A stretch of 64,000 nucleotides of DNA from Saksenaea vasiformis B4078 (Eukaryota > Mucoromycota > Mucoromycetes > Mucorales > Saksenaeaceae): assembly GCA_000697055.1 (NCBI GenBank), contig JNDT01000526.1, forward strand, positions 1 through 64,000, given 5' to 3'. Numbering within the stretch: the stretch's first letter is position 1; every line of letters starts with the position of its first letter. Under the pieces are notes generated by a model that was not told where the DNA came from, ran no database searches, and saw only the letters and a list, made by a program, of their open reading frames with translations. The position numbers and the translations under genes are program-made. Below are positions 49,100-61,359 of the stretch, piece after piece.

Positions 49100-50622
49100 A
49101 TGGCATCACCTCAGTCGCTACACGAAGTAAGACGCCCGTTGCTAATTCAACGATCCATCTCAACCGAAGTCTGTAGATCCAACACCCGGCTTCTCAAAGT
49201 TTGAGAGGGAAATTGAAAACATTGAACTCTGGACTCCGTTTGTCGAAATGCGCTGGGCTCCTTGAAGGTCGGTTCTTATTGACAGGCCATCCGAAGCATG
49301 GAATCCGAGTACAAGATACGAAAAGACCGGATAGCGTGCCACAGAAAATTATATGGACTGGTGCCAAAGAGATAATTATCTGCGAAGATTCGCGCCTCGT
49401 CCTGATGGTGGCTGGTCAAACAAATCAAGTTCGATCATATTCGTTGGACGTCTTCTTGCGTCTTATTTATCTTCTGCTCGGATTGCGATGGGAGGAGCGA
49501 CGGGAACGGAACCATGATATACCGCTATTAGACAGGTGGCAGCAAGCTGCTCCACAGACAGGTAAAGCACCCAGCGAAGAACCTATGCCTCAAGTGCCAG
49601 GTGTTGAGCGACTGCAAAGCAGAGATCTCATTCTGGCAGGCACAGGAAAACCATACTACATGTGTGGCGATACCGTGTTCCAGGATTACTGCCACAAATT
49701 TCCAGACAGCAAGAACGCGCAAAGTATCAAGGTTCATTGCACTGCAGACTATCTCTATGTAGCGATCGTGCATCGTAAAAAAATTGCGTTGTGGCGGCGA
49801 AAACGCGACGGTCGATACCTTCATGCCTTTTACAGGTTGAATGTTTTCGAAATTCTTCGAGGGTCCTCCCATATCTCGTTCTCAGATCACCAGAATACGT
49901 TGCACATCATAGCAGTCTTCTCTAGAGGAGCCACGACTATTGACGTACGTGATTCCACAGTACACGAGGTACCAATCAGCGAAGAGCTCGAGCAACGTTA
50001 TCGATCGGCTTTGACCCTTGCAGGGCGCGACAATACGGTATCACATACACAATCTTCGAACTCTCTCGTTCGCGTTTTTGGCTCCATGTTTTCTTCCCCT
50101 CATCAAATGCCTTCCTTCGACGCAGTCCCCGCTTCGCACCTCCGTTGGACTTCCATGATCCAGCTCCCTTTCCACCTTGAACGCCTTCCAGTCGAATTGC
50201 TCACGGGGGAACATACAGCTCCACCCTCGTATGATGCAGCTGTAAACTCTCAGCCTCTCGATGCCCTCCGCCCCGTTGCATTGTTTTCGGAAGCTGCGCC
50301 TCAAACATTTTTTGCGACATTGGGGAAACATAGTTTCATCATTGATCGCAAAGGCAAGCCGCTCACAGAAAGAACTTACAGCTGGTCAGAAAAGCCCACT
50401 CATGTTAAATTTGCCCGTATCCAAGGTCAATGGTACGCAGTCGGATTCGGGCAGCGTACAGTGGATGCGATCCACATTGCAACTGCACAGCTGGTACATC
50501 TGACATATAGTCCTTCTCTACAGGTTCTTTCGCACTCAGGAAACACGCTTTCGTGGCAATGCATTACTAATAATACAACCAATATCTATTTGTTGCCTGC
50601 CAACAATAGTAATCACATGTAA
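49100..50622 (+). CDS. CNH (citron homology) domain protein
   Basis: Exon 1 is 49100-49126 (nine codons ending LHE), intron 49127-49176 (GTAAGA...CTGTAG), exon 2 49177-50622; 490 aa. The product starts a beta-propeller-like CNH region at once: KLKTLNSGLRLSKCAGLLEG, FLLTGHPKHGIRVQDT, then EIIICEDSRLVLMVAGQT. Later come DYLYVAIVHRKKIALWRR, LHAFYRLNVFEILRG, and the typical closing blocks FIIDRKGKPLTERTYSWSEK and HSGNTLSWQCITNN. CNH domains occur in Rho-GEFs, in Vps39/Vam6 vacuolar fusion factors and in citron kinases. Here it stands alone, so a protein-interaction role is inferred. No RhoGEF, PH or clathrin-repeat region is present. Confidence 0.75.
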
Positions 50623-51654
50623 TGATTAATACATTAGACCTGTAGTCATTGGTTGAGTAATAAAAACACGCAATAGAGCAATTTTTTTCTATTATTACAG
50701 CGCGCTTGATACCATTACCGGAAATAATCTGTAACCATCTTCCAAAACTCTCAGAACGCATGAGCTATCATAGCAATTGGCCAGAGACTAGCTTTGCCAT
50801 TTTTGACATTATGACTAAAAATTTGTCATTTTCAGGGGAGACATCCAAGCAATTCTTTTTTTTTATCCTTTACAATATCTGCGCATGCCTGTAAACAGAA
50901 AGTGTGAGAGGTTTTCTATATATCGTTTGAAGTACTGTAACATTAAACTCCAACATTTTGGTAGAGCTTGAATTTTTTTTTCTTGAATCTTTGCGATACT
51001 AGTTCTCGCCAAGCTTTTCATGGCTCCACACATGTATGCGTGGTTTATTCTTACATCATTTATTTACCGTGTCAAAGCGCACTCTTGCATAAAAAAAGTA
51101 TTTCGGGCTTGCGGAAGGATGAAGGATGGTATCAAGCTAGAGGTCAAAGGAAGAAAGGCCATTCACGGGAAGATTGATTTAGACCTAAATCAAAACACTG
51201 AGAAGCATCACGCCAGGTAACCGCTCAGCCTTTATACCATAAATGGCACGTATCACAAGGAAGTTTGACCAATTACCAGTTCTCTCTGAAAACACGCTCC
51301 CAGGTGCGTTCTTAGGTTTCCCTACCAATTCACTCATATAGCTATGGCTGTAGAGGAAGATATGTAAGCCGCTGTGGGATTTTGTGTCGGAGATCTGAAG
51401 CAGAGGAAGTAGATGATTCCGGCGCCAATTCCAACAAATCCGACGATCAAAGGGGTCGGTGTTTCCATTTTTGTCCTTCCCGTTTGTTACAGATTAGTGT
51501 GTATGCTGTCCTTTCATTTATATTCTAAGACTTTATCATGACAGAATACCATTAACATATCTTATTGTGCAATTGCGCCTTCTTTTGGCAGCCATTGCCC
51601 TGGTCGTACGAGGAACACAACTGCATTTTTTTTCGCCACTTTATCTTGGAATTT
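50623..51654. other. Intergenic, no supported gene
   Basis: About 1 kb with short frames only. A scrap near 51005-51045 (CAAGCTTTTCATGGCTCC) resembles the dispersed repeat in inverted orientation. Confidence 0.4.
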
Positions 51655-52047
51655 CTACATTATGACGGTGGGCATCAAATGTAGAAGGGATTGGATCCAG
51701 TCGGCGGCTCTAAAATGGCCACTGGATGTCTCCACGTTCCTAGATTTGCCAGTAAAGCTCGTGGGTAGAGTCGCCGTGGATCTATCCGGGATTTCTTCGA
51801 TTTCCTCTCGTACCAGTTTCTTCAAGTGAAAGGGATTTCTCTGCTTGCCAAACTTGCCCGAGATGAGCTCCCACAGCTGTTTAGTGACACTGCGACCGAT
51901 AAAATGCATCTCATCGAGTCCAAGGAAATACGCCCTATTGGAGGTGTACAAGCAGGAAAATAGGGATGGACCAATGATCACTTGTTCTTCGTGTACGCAG
52001 ATTAATATCCTCCCAAAGCATGGACCATAAGTTCTGTGCCATCTCAA
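51655..52047 (-). pseudogene. CACTA-like (Tnp2/DUF4218-type) transposase-associated fragment
   Basis: A 130-codon stretch on the minus strand. Its parts IPDRSTATLPTSFTGKSRNV and SGHFRAADWIQSLLHL resemble the region after the catalytic domain in Mucoromycota Tnp2-like transposase proteins (pattern P-x-S-F-x-G ... RAxDW-x-x-L). The upstream catalytic domain is missing and no introns or start can be placed, so it is an isolated relic. The assignment rests on motif resemblance recalled by eye. Confidence 0.45.
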
Positions 52048-52312
52048 GGTCCTTCATCAGCGTGTGATTAGGTAATCTGTATCATTGAACTTATTGCCTT
52101 TTTCTTAGGAGCCATACCTGATTCCCTCCCGGAGATCAATAAGGTTTAGGGTGGGTTCGGTGGGTGTGCGGTTGTGCAAGGTATGGCTCCAAAAAGTGCG
52201 GGTCGGATTAGGTATGGCTCTTAAGAGATCTGAACTTAGTGGGACTGCCAAGACGCTGATACTGTTTATTGAATGGATCTTTACGCTACTGTATGTAAAT
52301 CTTGCGTTCATC

Positions 52313-52880
52313 AGGAGCCAGTTTTACGCTAAGGAAGAGATGAAATATGAGGTTATCAGCATATAAATTGGCGGTAAAATAATATTCCACTTACGTCAAC
52401 TTGGTCCCCAGATGGACGTAAAATTTATTCGAGCAGCATAAAAAGTCATTCACGGTAAATAAATGGAAGATACTTTGGTCCCAATTCACTTACCCCGAAG
52501 GGTATTCCCAGCTGATGCTGGGGACTGGCGCCGCACCTTGTACCGGTGGGCCCGGTGAAAAAAGAGAATGGCCATGCGGGCGAGATTGGTAGCACTACAG
52601 AGGACTTGGGCGATGCAGCACCTGGCGAGGACTTGAAGGATGTAAGGATGAGTGACAACTGTGTATACCAATGGATATCATTTCATTTACCGAATGTGAC
52701 AAGAGGGAGCTCACTCAGCCAAGGTGGTTCAGAGCAGAGGTCTTGTAGGCTAAAATATAAACATGGAGAATGAATGATCATGTATACGTTTTGAAGTATT
52801 GACATCCTTACCGGAATGTTTTTTGTAAAGAACAGAGCCAAAGGAAAAAAAAAAGGAAATTCATGCGTCCCTTTAAATGC
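52313..52880. repeat. Dispersed repeat, copy B (~570 bp)
   Basis: Homologous to 22226-22800, with the same landmarks in the same order (AAAATTTATTC, GCAGCATAAAAAG, CCCCGAAGGGTATT, CAGAGGACTTG, GTTTT/GACATCC-TACCGG, GAGCCAAAGG plus A-run). Confidence 0.7.
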
Positions 52881-52900
52881 GAATCATTTTGGATGAAACT

Positions 52901-53093
52901 TGTTCTTATCTCGAAACATTTTTACTGCTTCCGATATGATACTGGGAACCATCACTGAAGCATCTCAATGCAAAAGCGATGTTCTTGCTTCAATGGAACA
53001 TTTTCCTTATCTCGAGACATTTTTACTCTTTCCGATAGGAGACTGGGAACTCGTCACTGAACTACCTTAATACAAAAGTCAGATCATCCAGGT
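52901..53093. repeat. Two-copy ~102-bp tandem duplication
   Basis: The segment starting TTATCTCGAAACATTTTTACT (52906) recurs as TTATCTCGAGACATTTTTACT (about 53007), followed in both by TTTCCGATA/TTCCGATA, GACTGGGAAC and a CACTGAA block. It sits directly after dispersed-repeat copy B. Confidence 0.75.
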
Positions 53094-53985
53094 GCAAAGT
53101 ATTCCTTGAATTGATGTCTGAGGATGTCTAACTGACGCAAATGCTTGTTCAAAATCCAGTAAATTCCTATGATCCACCTTCTTTTATTAAAACATATCCC
53201 GTCAGACTAAGTGTGCATCTCACACACTGAATAATGTAGTAGAAGATACAGTTAAAGGTACTCATCCGAAACACAGACTGGTATGCTGTAACGATTATGC
53301 GTCATGCCATTTTCTTAAATGTACAATACATTTTGCTCATTCGTAGAACTCACGATTCCGAACCTATTGTGTTGAATACCAATATGTCTGAAAAACAAAG
53401 CGTAGTTCTTGTGAAGCAACTCACTGCGGTACGTATCAACCTGCAAAAATGACTTGCCTACCTTTGCCTTTGATCATCCTCGTCGGGCTCGACCATTACT
53501 ATCATTTTACTGCAGAACACGACTTGGGACATTCTCATATTATGGACAAGCAACTATTCTCACTGTCTCATTTCACACTAACGGCTACCTGCGCTCTTTT
53601 CCAAACAGACTCTTTAACTTAACTTTCCTTATCCTTCTTCTTCTCGTGTCCGTTTTTCATATTTCACTAATATATTTTTTATTGCTTCTTCCTCTTCTTG
53701 ACAAATCGGACGAGAGCAGCGAAACTTGAATAAGCATGTGTTCATCGCCGCAAATAAGCATATAAATCTTTACCGTTCTCCAATTGGCGAACGTAGTGGT
53801 TTGCATCATGCAAAGGGCCTCGTTGGTAAATATACGTTTTGCTGCACCTCCACTCAAACTGCCCTTTCGCAGATTCAGTTTAGCAACTATGAAAGCTTCC
53901 GATCGTTACCTGCGGTTTCAAGAAGGTACGACGTAAATCATAATACACGAAGTCTGTACGCCTACTTATACCTCCGTTGTAATTA
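53094..53985. other. Upstream of the multi-copy family member; no supported gene
   Basis: A plus-strand frame at 53726-53986 could contain an upstream exon of the next gene but carries no recognisable motif. Confidence 0.35.
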
Positions 53986-56096
53986 GTGATTATTCCTATC
54001 ATCGCGGTGCTTAAGAGGAAGGGGCCAGTTTCCTTGCAATCTGTTGTGGATGAATTAGAGGATGTGATTATAAATGACTTTCAAGAAGGAACCACATTCG
54101 ATGACCACAAACGAATTTGGAATAAAGGATCCTACAATCCGCTGAAGTTGCTGGCGTGGATCTCGTGAGCTTCAGACGAATATTTATTTGTTATTGACAT
54201 TAAGCTTCGTCTTTTATGACTTTCAGACCGGACTGGACAAGGTATCCTGGAAAAGTATTAAGAATAAAGCAATGTGAGACACATCCAAATCCACCACTGA
54301 TACAACTTACCACTCGAGATACCATCAAGAGAGGCAATGCAAGCGCCAGTGAAAGCGGCAGTACGAACGCCAGTACAAGTACCAGTAGCAGCCCAAGTGC
54401 CAGTGCAAGTACCAGTAGCGGTGGCAACAGTAAGCTATCTGCCTGTAGCGGTGCTACAGATAGGTCTTCATGACCTTGTATGCGGATTGGCTCATAGTTA
54501 GCGACGATCAAGATAGCGACGATTATATTGTATTCAATACCATTTGTATAGATTTGCTCTCCGTATACAGACGCGTTCATATAAAAGGACGGGATCCTAA
54601 ATCCAGGATCCCTACGTTTTTATCATTAAGAAAACAGTACTCACCATTCCTAACAAACATCCTAAAACCTCGCTTCCTCGCCCGCATCCCCTTTATCTAC
54701 GAATCCGATCTTCGTAAGTTAATAGCGACGTTGCCCATCGGCCATGCTATTACACTGCCGGACAACAGCAGTGGGTATGTGACAGCTATGATGCGCTTCA
54801 CGACGATGAAAAGTGGTGTCTTCAAGTTTCGGGCGAACATAACAAGAAATATGTCGAGAATGAAATGAAAAAGTTGGCAATGAAATGCTCGTACCATCAG
54901 TAAGCTTATACAGTATGGACGATTACATTTTAAGTTAGCTAATTAATTTAACTTAACCCTCAAAGTCCTGCACATTCAGTGATTTTCGATCCGCAAGATA
55001 TCGCATGGAGTGAATTTTTCACGAAAAAAGAACTTGAGGAAATCAAGAAGTACCGCCAGCCTCAGTTGCCTGAGCTTCCTTCGGCTCTAAAAGATTATTT
55101 TCTTTCTTACCGCGGAGAAGTCAGTGTTATGAGCTATATAATCAAGAGGTGTCTTCTAAATACAATTCTTCATTTAGAAGGATCTGGAGAGTCTGCTGCG
55201 TCGCCGTCAAGAGGTCGATTTCCACCCAAAGGAACAAGCTGATCTCTACTTGGCGAGAAAGTCCATTGTTGAGGTAACAGTTCTTTATTTTTATGACTAT
55301 TTGCCATTTGGAGATCATACAGAAAGTGATCTCATCCATCGCATATGGGAGTTCATAGAAAAATGCTTCGACGGAGCTGAGTTTAAAGTGCATAGGCGAG
55401 CGCCTCGAGCAAAGCATATTGCTGCGAAAACTTATCAATATATACTAGCTGTGAGAAAGATAGTACCGCTTCTGCACAACGAAAAAATGCTCTTCGCGCC
55501 ATAAACATGACCCCGCAAGGTAAAATTTCTCGGAAGTTGCGCGGCACAAAACCTGACATGGTTTTTTCTGCATGCAACTACGAGTGCGGGTGTATGGAGG
55601 CTGGTGTATCTAATGATATGGCCAGCACTAAGCCGATCCACGAGGGTCGTATAAAGCTTCCTCGCACAATGAAAGATATGCTTACAAAACTTGTGAACGA
55701 ATCGCCTGCAGCGGTCAGAAGCATTAAAGTCGTGGGATTCCTGATATCAGGTAAGTAATTTTAGTAATCATATTCCAGATGATAACGTCTATTCTAGGCA
55801 TGCAAATTACGGCCTATATTATGGATTCGCCAGCAGGCAAGGTGTGCCGCGTCACCAAGCTGGGTCCATATGATTTCCCAACGTCGTCAACCGTTTTTGC
55901 GAAGAAGTTTGTCCCTCTTCTTGCATTGGTCTGGCAAATGAAGACGATAATGAAAACAGTTGTGGAAACGGTTCAGAATGATGGTACCATTACTCTGCCT
56001 GCTATCGATGATACTAATCCTCCTTTCATTCCTCCCTGTATGAGGTCACCAAAAGCATCGCCACGGAAAAGAAGCTATGACGAAGTAGGAAAATGA
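53986..56096 (+). pseudogene. Member of a large Mucorales multi-copy protein family of unknown function, probably frameshifted
   Basis: I recognise the general pattern of a family found in many copies in Mucorales genomes, without known function. Recognisable exons: about 53986-54165; a Ser/Ala-rich low-complexity part near 54330-54430; 54486 onwards with ARIPFIYESDLRKLIATLPIG and AITLPDNSSGYVTAMMRFTT; a splice at about 54899 to 54967 (HPAHSVIFDPQDIAW); 55180-55270; DHTESDLIHRIWEFIEKCFD (about 55312-55371); KPDMVFSACNYECGCMEAGV; and a clean GTAAGT...TTCTAG intron (55751-55797) before MQITAYIMDSPAGK. Near 54825-54832 the frame slips by one base (SGVFK|SGEHNKKY), and the join around 55390-55450 is not resolvable, so this copy is probably inactive. 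Confidence 0.55.
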
Positions 56097-57910
56097 GATT
56101 GACTCTATACCGTCTGGGAATCGCTAGGGACAAACCTTTTCTTTGGGGATAAGCCCCTATTTGAAATACCTATGCCTTTTGTTTTATTTTTTTATTTTAT
56201 TTCTTTTGTATGGGAATATCTACGCCTTTATTTACCATTGTGGTAGTTACTAAAATCACTATTTTCACTTGCGGGCATGATCTTCTTCTTGTGAAGACAA
56301 ACGATTGATGAGCACGAGATGGCAGAGAGGATTTGACGGAGTCAGAAAGTCGAATGCTCATATAGCAGTAACAGCACTATAATTGGACACAGTTATTTGA
56401 ATACATATAGACGTAGTTATGGTACGTTCGAATACAACAGCTGTGTTCACAATGGGATGAGTGTGCTCTCAAGTCATGTTTCGTGACCCAGAACTACATG
56501 TACTATATCTCCAACAAGCAATGTCGCAACCAAGCAAAATTGATGTCGCTTCCAATCAGAGTCGATTTCGTATTTTCAGAATAGAAGTCGCACTAGCTGG
56601 TTCGCGCTTCGTGCTCCTGGGGGCAAAGCCTCCAGATTTTTGGTAAAGGAAGTAGGGATTGAAAAGAAAAAGAAATGCTAGATAAAGCATCGGCAGTTCC
56701 AATGTAATTTAAAATTCAGTCTAGCAAAGCGATAGCCAGTTGTATCGTTACCGCTCTGCAGAGAAAGAAAATCCCTTTGCTGTCACAGAAGACCTTGAGG
56801 AATATCGAGATTAAGCACATCCCAGGAGCATATATTGCAAAAAACTCAAATACAAGAGCGTGCACTGTAAGAGGATTCACGACGGGAGGATGCATTGCAA
56901 GAAAGCCTACGGAAGAGGAAATATTGCAAAGGGCATTACCAAAAGAATATTGCATAAAGATGCTAAGAAAGAAGGAAAGTAAAATGCATTATAAAGAGAT
57001 AATTATAGAAAGAGCATGCTTGCAGGGATAATGTAAAACGGTGCGTACAGGTGTATATGATAAAAAGAAACGCGTATTGTAAAAGATCGATACCTAAAAA
57101 GACAGGTAGAAATGAAGGAACGTGAACAACAATTTGCAATATGATGCAGTGAAAGACGATAGGTCAAAAGGGGGATGTATCTTCGTACGATCTGGTACAA
57201 AACAGACACCATATGACAAAGGATGTAGATTGCAAGATATATACCAGTTACGTTACTATATACATTCAATTTTCCGGTTCCATCAATTTTTCTCTGCCAT
57301 CTGGTGCTTATCTTTGCAAAAAAGTTCTGTCACGAGGAAGTGATGACCTCAGTCGTGCTAAAAATGGCAGACAAAGAAAAAGGAAAAAAGACGCATAGGT
57401 GTTTGGAAGACGGCTTCTGCCCCAAAAGGAAAAGGTACGCCCCGCAGAGTTACCTTCAGTGCCGGCTGTTGAAATAAGAGAGAACCCCAGGATAACTATT
57501 CAGATGTTAACACATGTTGTTCTGCTGAGTATAATACTACAATGAAATCACAAGTTCCCCAGCATATCGATTTATAATTTCCTTTTTGAAATTCGTTGTC
57601 AATGAATATCCAACGGGATCATACCTGCAACATAGACCAACATCCTACTGTTTTGCTTTTAACTCACCTTACCTTTCCTTTTTCTAAATCAGTTTTTGAG
57701 GCACTTTCAACGACTTTCAAAAATACAACCCCAAATTTAAGCGTCATAGTGAGCATATTCTGGCGGTATGAGTGAGTGATAAAATAATGGAAATGTACAA
57801 GGACACACACAAATACCTGTCTTCTGGGTTGCATACTTTCTGTACCGATTGTGAGTACCCCACAAATAACTGCGTATTATATGTATTGAGTCCTCTCTTT
57901 GTTTAGTTCC
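56097..57910. other. Repeat-rich intergenic, no supported gene
   Basis: No coding family recognised. A purine-rich stretch at 56780-57400 has several short frames on both strands that look random. Confidence 0.4.
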
Positions 57911-58313
57911 ATGGGTCTGAAAGGAATCCATGCGTGCCTGAAGCAAAAAGGAGCGTCGAGCGGATGTTATATACCTGATCATCTCCAACAGGAACAGATC
58001 AGAATCGGTATGTCGATTTTTGCTGCGATTTATTTTGGCTCCTTCAAGACCACGCTGCCGAGTTCTTGCGTGTCACCAGGACCACGCGAAAATCTGGCCA
58101 GCAATAGGAACACTAATGTTGACGCCGCCAGACGCTTCGTTGTTCGTACGATGAACGAACTCGATTCTTTCGCCAACGAAAGTAGAATTGCCAAACTTTG
58201 CTAGTCTTCGATGGTGCCCGGTGGCAAGCCAAGAGCGCCACCCACGCTGCAAGACAAGCCAAGAGAAACCTGGCTTGTAAGAAGGCACAAAGACTAAACG
58301 TAGCATGTCTCGA
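57911..58313 (+). pseudogene. XPG/FEN1-like N-terminal nuclease-domain fragment
   Basis: Begins MGLKGIHACLKQKG, the pattern that opens XPG/FEN1-type (PIN-like) nuclease proteins (MGxxGLxxxL). After an apparent intron ending at GCTAG (about 58204) it continues VFDGARWQAKSATHAARQ and AKRNLACKKAQRLN, matching the FDGxxxxxK...R...R region that holds a metal-binding Asp in that superfamily. The central part (58000-58200) is degraded and no C-terminal domain follows. It is directly followed by a DDE transposase fragment. A repeated nuclease-like family in this fungal group is likely, but the copy is not intact. Confidence 0.5.
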
Positions 58314-58634
58314 TTTTTGCAGATGGAAGACTATGATGGCGACGATATGGAGATCGTAGTTGAACCGGAACTACCAAATGATAAGAAAAAATTCGTCATG
58401 GTCACTCGTGATGAATCCATATTTTATGCGAATGATGGACACGAAAAGTCCTGGTTCCAAACAGAAGAATCGCAGATTAGAGGGAAGGGCCCTGATCTGT
58501 CCATAATGGTCAGCGAATTCCAGTGTCCATGCCACGGAACTATGCGCCATGGAACCAAGACGTCACCAGTGCTGTCTTACGCGGGTTCTAACAGAGAAGG
58601 ATGTGAAGTTCGTATTGCTGTAGGAGACGTGTAA
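58314..58634 (+). pseudogene. DDE superfamily endonuclease (transposase) fragment
   Basis: Reads YDGDDMEIVVEPELPNDKKK, then FVMVTRDESIFYANDGHEKSW, then KGPDLSIMVSEFQCPCHGT. This is the central part of a widespread fungal DDE transposase group, with the second catalytic Asp in the RDESIFYANDG motif and the downstream SIMVSEF block. The frame ends at a TAA near 58632 before the third acidic residue, and the N-terminal DNA-binding part is missing. Relic. Confidence 0.6.
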
Positions 58635-59368
58635 TTCAGGTGAGATAAGTCGCAGATCTTTATGAACGAAAGATCGTCCTAAACGGTTATGTAAGGCCGC
58701 AAAATCAAAGAGAAACACTCATCCTTTTCATTTTTCTTCTCTCCATTTTATTTGCACAAATAAACCAGAACACATGTCTTAGCCGGATTTCAGGAAGATC
58801 CACGTTCTCCGAAATAGAGACACGGCAAGTTCTGTGGGCTGATTAGTCAGTGTCGAGTGCTCATGAGAAAGGTGGGTAGTGCTGATATCCGCACAAGGAT
58901 ACACATAGCCGACGTATGTCTCACCGGTGCTCACGCAGGCCATTCCTCATGTAAAGCTTTCCTTCCTCACTTTTGTATATTGTATAAGGCACTATCTCGG
59001 AATTTAGAGCGAGGAAGGGGCAGAATTGGGTTTCGGAACGTCCCACCTCAACTTCGAGCCCTAGACCGGTTGTCGGCTCTAGTGCTTATAACGATGATGT
59101 CGTTTCGGTTCGATGGTTACATTGGGGAACATCAGATGCGCTAAAGGATAACGGTAACAACAAACACCTGGACATAGACAGCTATACTTTCCTCAGTTAC
59201 ATCTATCATGTAAGACTACGGATAACGTTCAAGAGAAACGTTCAACAATCGAGATCTTCGGGGGCTCCGTGGTCATGTCTGTAGCCCTGAAATCCCCGAT
59301 TATTAGATCATTTACGGAAATCAGACCCGGTCCTTACCTGTCATACAAAGTGACGAGTGAGCAGTTCC
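58635..59368. other. Intergenic, no supported gene
   Basis: No recognisable feature between the DDE fragment and the Fanzor-like relic. Confidence 0.4.
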
Positions 59369-60200
59369 TTACTGCCTAACTGTCCTGGACAGTGCTGTCG
59401 GGTGAGATGCTAATTGGCATCCTGATTCGATGTAGCGAACAAATATATCACGAATGTTCCGGCCGGCATTAACATCTCTATTCCAAAAGTAACCAACTAG
59501 TTAAGAATCAACGTGTCAAGCCTAGCAGTACGACTTACTAGAGATGTTCTGATTCCTCGTCTATCATATGCGCACTGAGGGCACAGTCGGATAGGATAGA
59601 CACTATTTCTATAATTGTTGCGAGCTATTCCTGTGTTAAAGAAAAATGTACACAAGCCGGACTAAATCATGCCGGGTCGGCGTCTATCGGAGCATTCACT
59701 GCTTAGATGCGGAATCTGCTCGTCGTCACCTAAGCAATATTGACGTTTGTGCTTATGATGCCGAAGTCTGATATACTTTTTACTAGAGATTAATTCATGT
59801 GAATCAGGTTTCCACTGTGTCATTTGTTTCCCAGACACACCGATGATTATACAGTTGCATGTTACAGTCACGGAAATCGACTGTGTCGTGATGACATATG
59901 CTGCAGACTTTGCTGGTTTTGTACTCGTCTACGCATATAACTGGACATTGCTGTGCTAGCACCTTGCGAAAGGTCTACACATGGATAGTAAATATTAATA
60001 GAATTCTCACTGACAAGAGAACTTCAACACTCTCACCTTCACCGGTAACGGTGCATACGTCTTATAGCCTCTACTATGCAGGTCGGCATAGCCGTATGCC
60101 ACAAATGCCTGGCGCTGGTCACGTCTAGTGTTTCGGGGCCTCACAGTGTTGGCGGCGTTGGCGATACCGAGCTTTTTTGTTCTGTTTTTGCACATTGGGA
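59369..60200 (-). pseudogene. Decayed Fanzor/TnpB-family nuclease relic (C-terminal half)
   Basis: Minus-strand blocks in the order expected for the C-terminal RuvC region: FVAYGYADLHSRGYKTYAPL (about 60110-60050), then DEYKTSKVCSICHHDT (about 59938-59888, compare IDEYRTSQICSSCGAKE in the left-end Fanzor), then YFWNRDVNAGRNIRDI (about 59492-59442) and a stop at 59371-59369. The blocks lie in different frames with stops between them. The gap between DEYKTS and WNRD is about 450 nt rather than about 130 nt, so an insertion or lost introns are present. The second Cys pair of the zinc ribbon was not found. RuvC-I and the N-terminus were not identified with confidence; a frame at 61062-60727 might be an N-terminal remnant. 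Confidence 0.65.
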
Positions 60201-61359
60201 ACTGGAGGCTGACGCAGAGAGATAGCTATTGAACAAGAATAAGCGGTCTGTCCATCCTTTTGGGAATAAAAAGGAAGGGATATTTGTTGCCAAGTGGTTA
60301 GATGGAATATATGTGAATTCGTAGGACTGTTGTTTCGTTATCCATGATGGGGCGCTGCTAATAGACTAATACTTTTTGCTCCTTCATGTCTGCTGAGCCT
60401 TTCAAGCAAGGTATGGCCAGTGCAAACAGGCAGTCAACTTTGTAAATGACGACGTACTGACAGACAGCTACATTCAAATATACATACAAGTAACACTTGG
60501 GACAACCATAAGGGCAATCTGCCCAGAATTCTGCAACGGTGAGCAAGAAATATCTTTCTACTATAAGAAGTGGCATTCTCTTTGTCATTGGGTCCTCTGG
60601 CCAGGGGATCAGCCATCCAGGCCATAAGACCGTTTTCGTTTTGAATATTTCGAATAGATAGGCTCAGGAGCCAGAAGGCGGATAATACATGGGCAATACA
60701 ACGATGTTGTATCAAGAGAATACTGATTATGCATTTGGCTTGTGCAACTCATATATCGGCCTACCATCCATTTTACTGCCTTGAAAAACATTTAACAGTA
60801 AAGGAATAAAAATTAAGAACTTCTGCCTGTCAGATTCTTGTATATCATTAACGGGTGTCGTTACACCACTAGTGTGGTAGATCTTTTCATTTCGCCACTT
60901 ATTTTTGCTGCAATTGTTGAAAATGAGGGTCAGAAAGAATGCTACTACCTCGTCTTCTTCGAAAATCTTCTCTGAAATGTTGGCATCAATGGAAGCGAAT
61001 ACTTCTTCATGATGCATGTGGTCGTTGTGTTGCTCTTGCGGAATGTTCATAGCTGAAGGCAAGAAGCAAGCTTGTTTTTGGGAGTTCCGTTCCCATCGAA
61101 GTCCGGAGATTAACTGAGCGATTTAAGTAGAAGTTCGCATGCAAAATAAAAATTCGATCTACACACAAAAAAGTAGAAGTTCTCGTTCGTTTATGTTAGT
61201 TTCCAAAGCCTTAATTGGCTACTTCCATTGGCGCACAACACCACAGACACCGCAGGCGACCCCCTCTTCGGGATCCACATTCGGAGTGTCAACGGACGAA
61301 ATGTGGCGTCCGCCAGTCTTCCATTTGGCAGTGCATTTTTTTTTTGTTGTTTGCCGATC
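60201..61359. other. Region upstream of NOB1, possible N-terminal remnants of the Fanzor-like relic
   Basis: A minus-strand frame at 61062-60727 (111 codons, acidic then hydrophobic) and shorter ones at 60715-60358 look partly coding but have no named domain. The NOB1 promoter must lie in the last few hundred bases. A T-run at 61337-61345 sits just before its start. Confidence 0.35.

Noticed and set aside
59660..59871. IIIGVSGK...SSKKY segment as a RuvC-I motif of the right-hand Fanzor relic
   Set aside because: It resembles the VIGVDPG...STKEYY region of the left copy, but it lies after the DEYKTS block in reading order and lacks the Asp, so it is out of place for RuvC-I.
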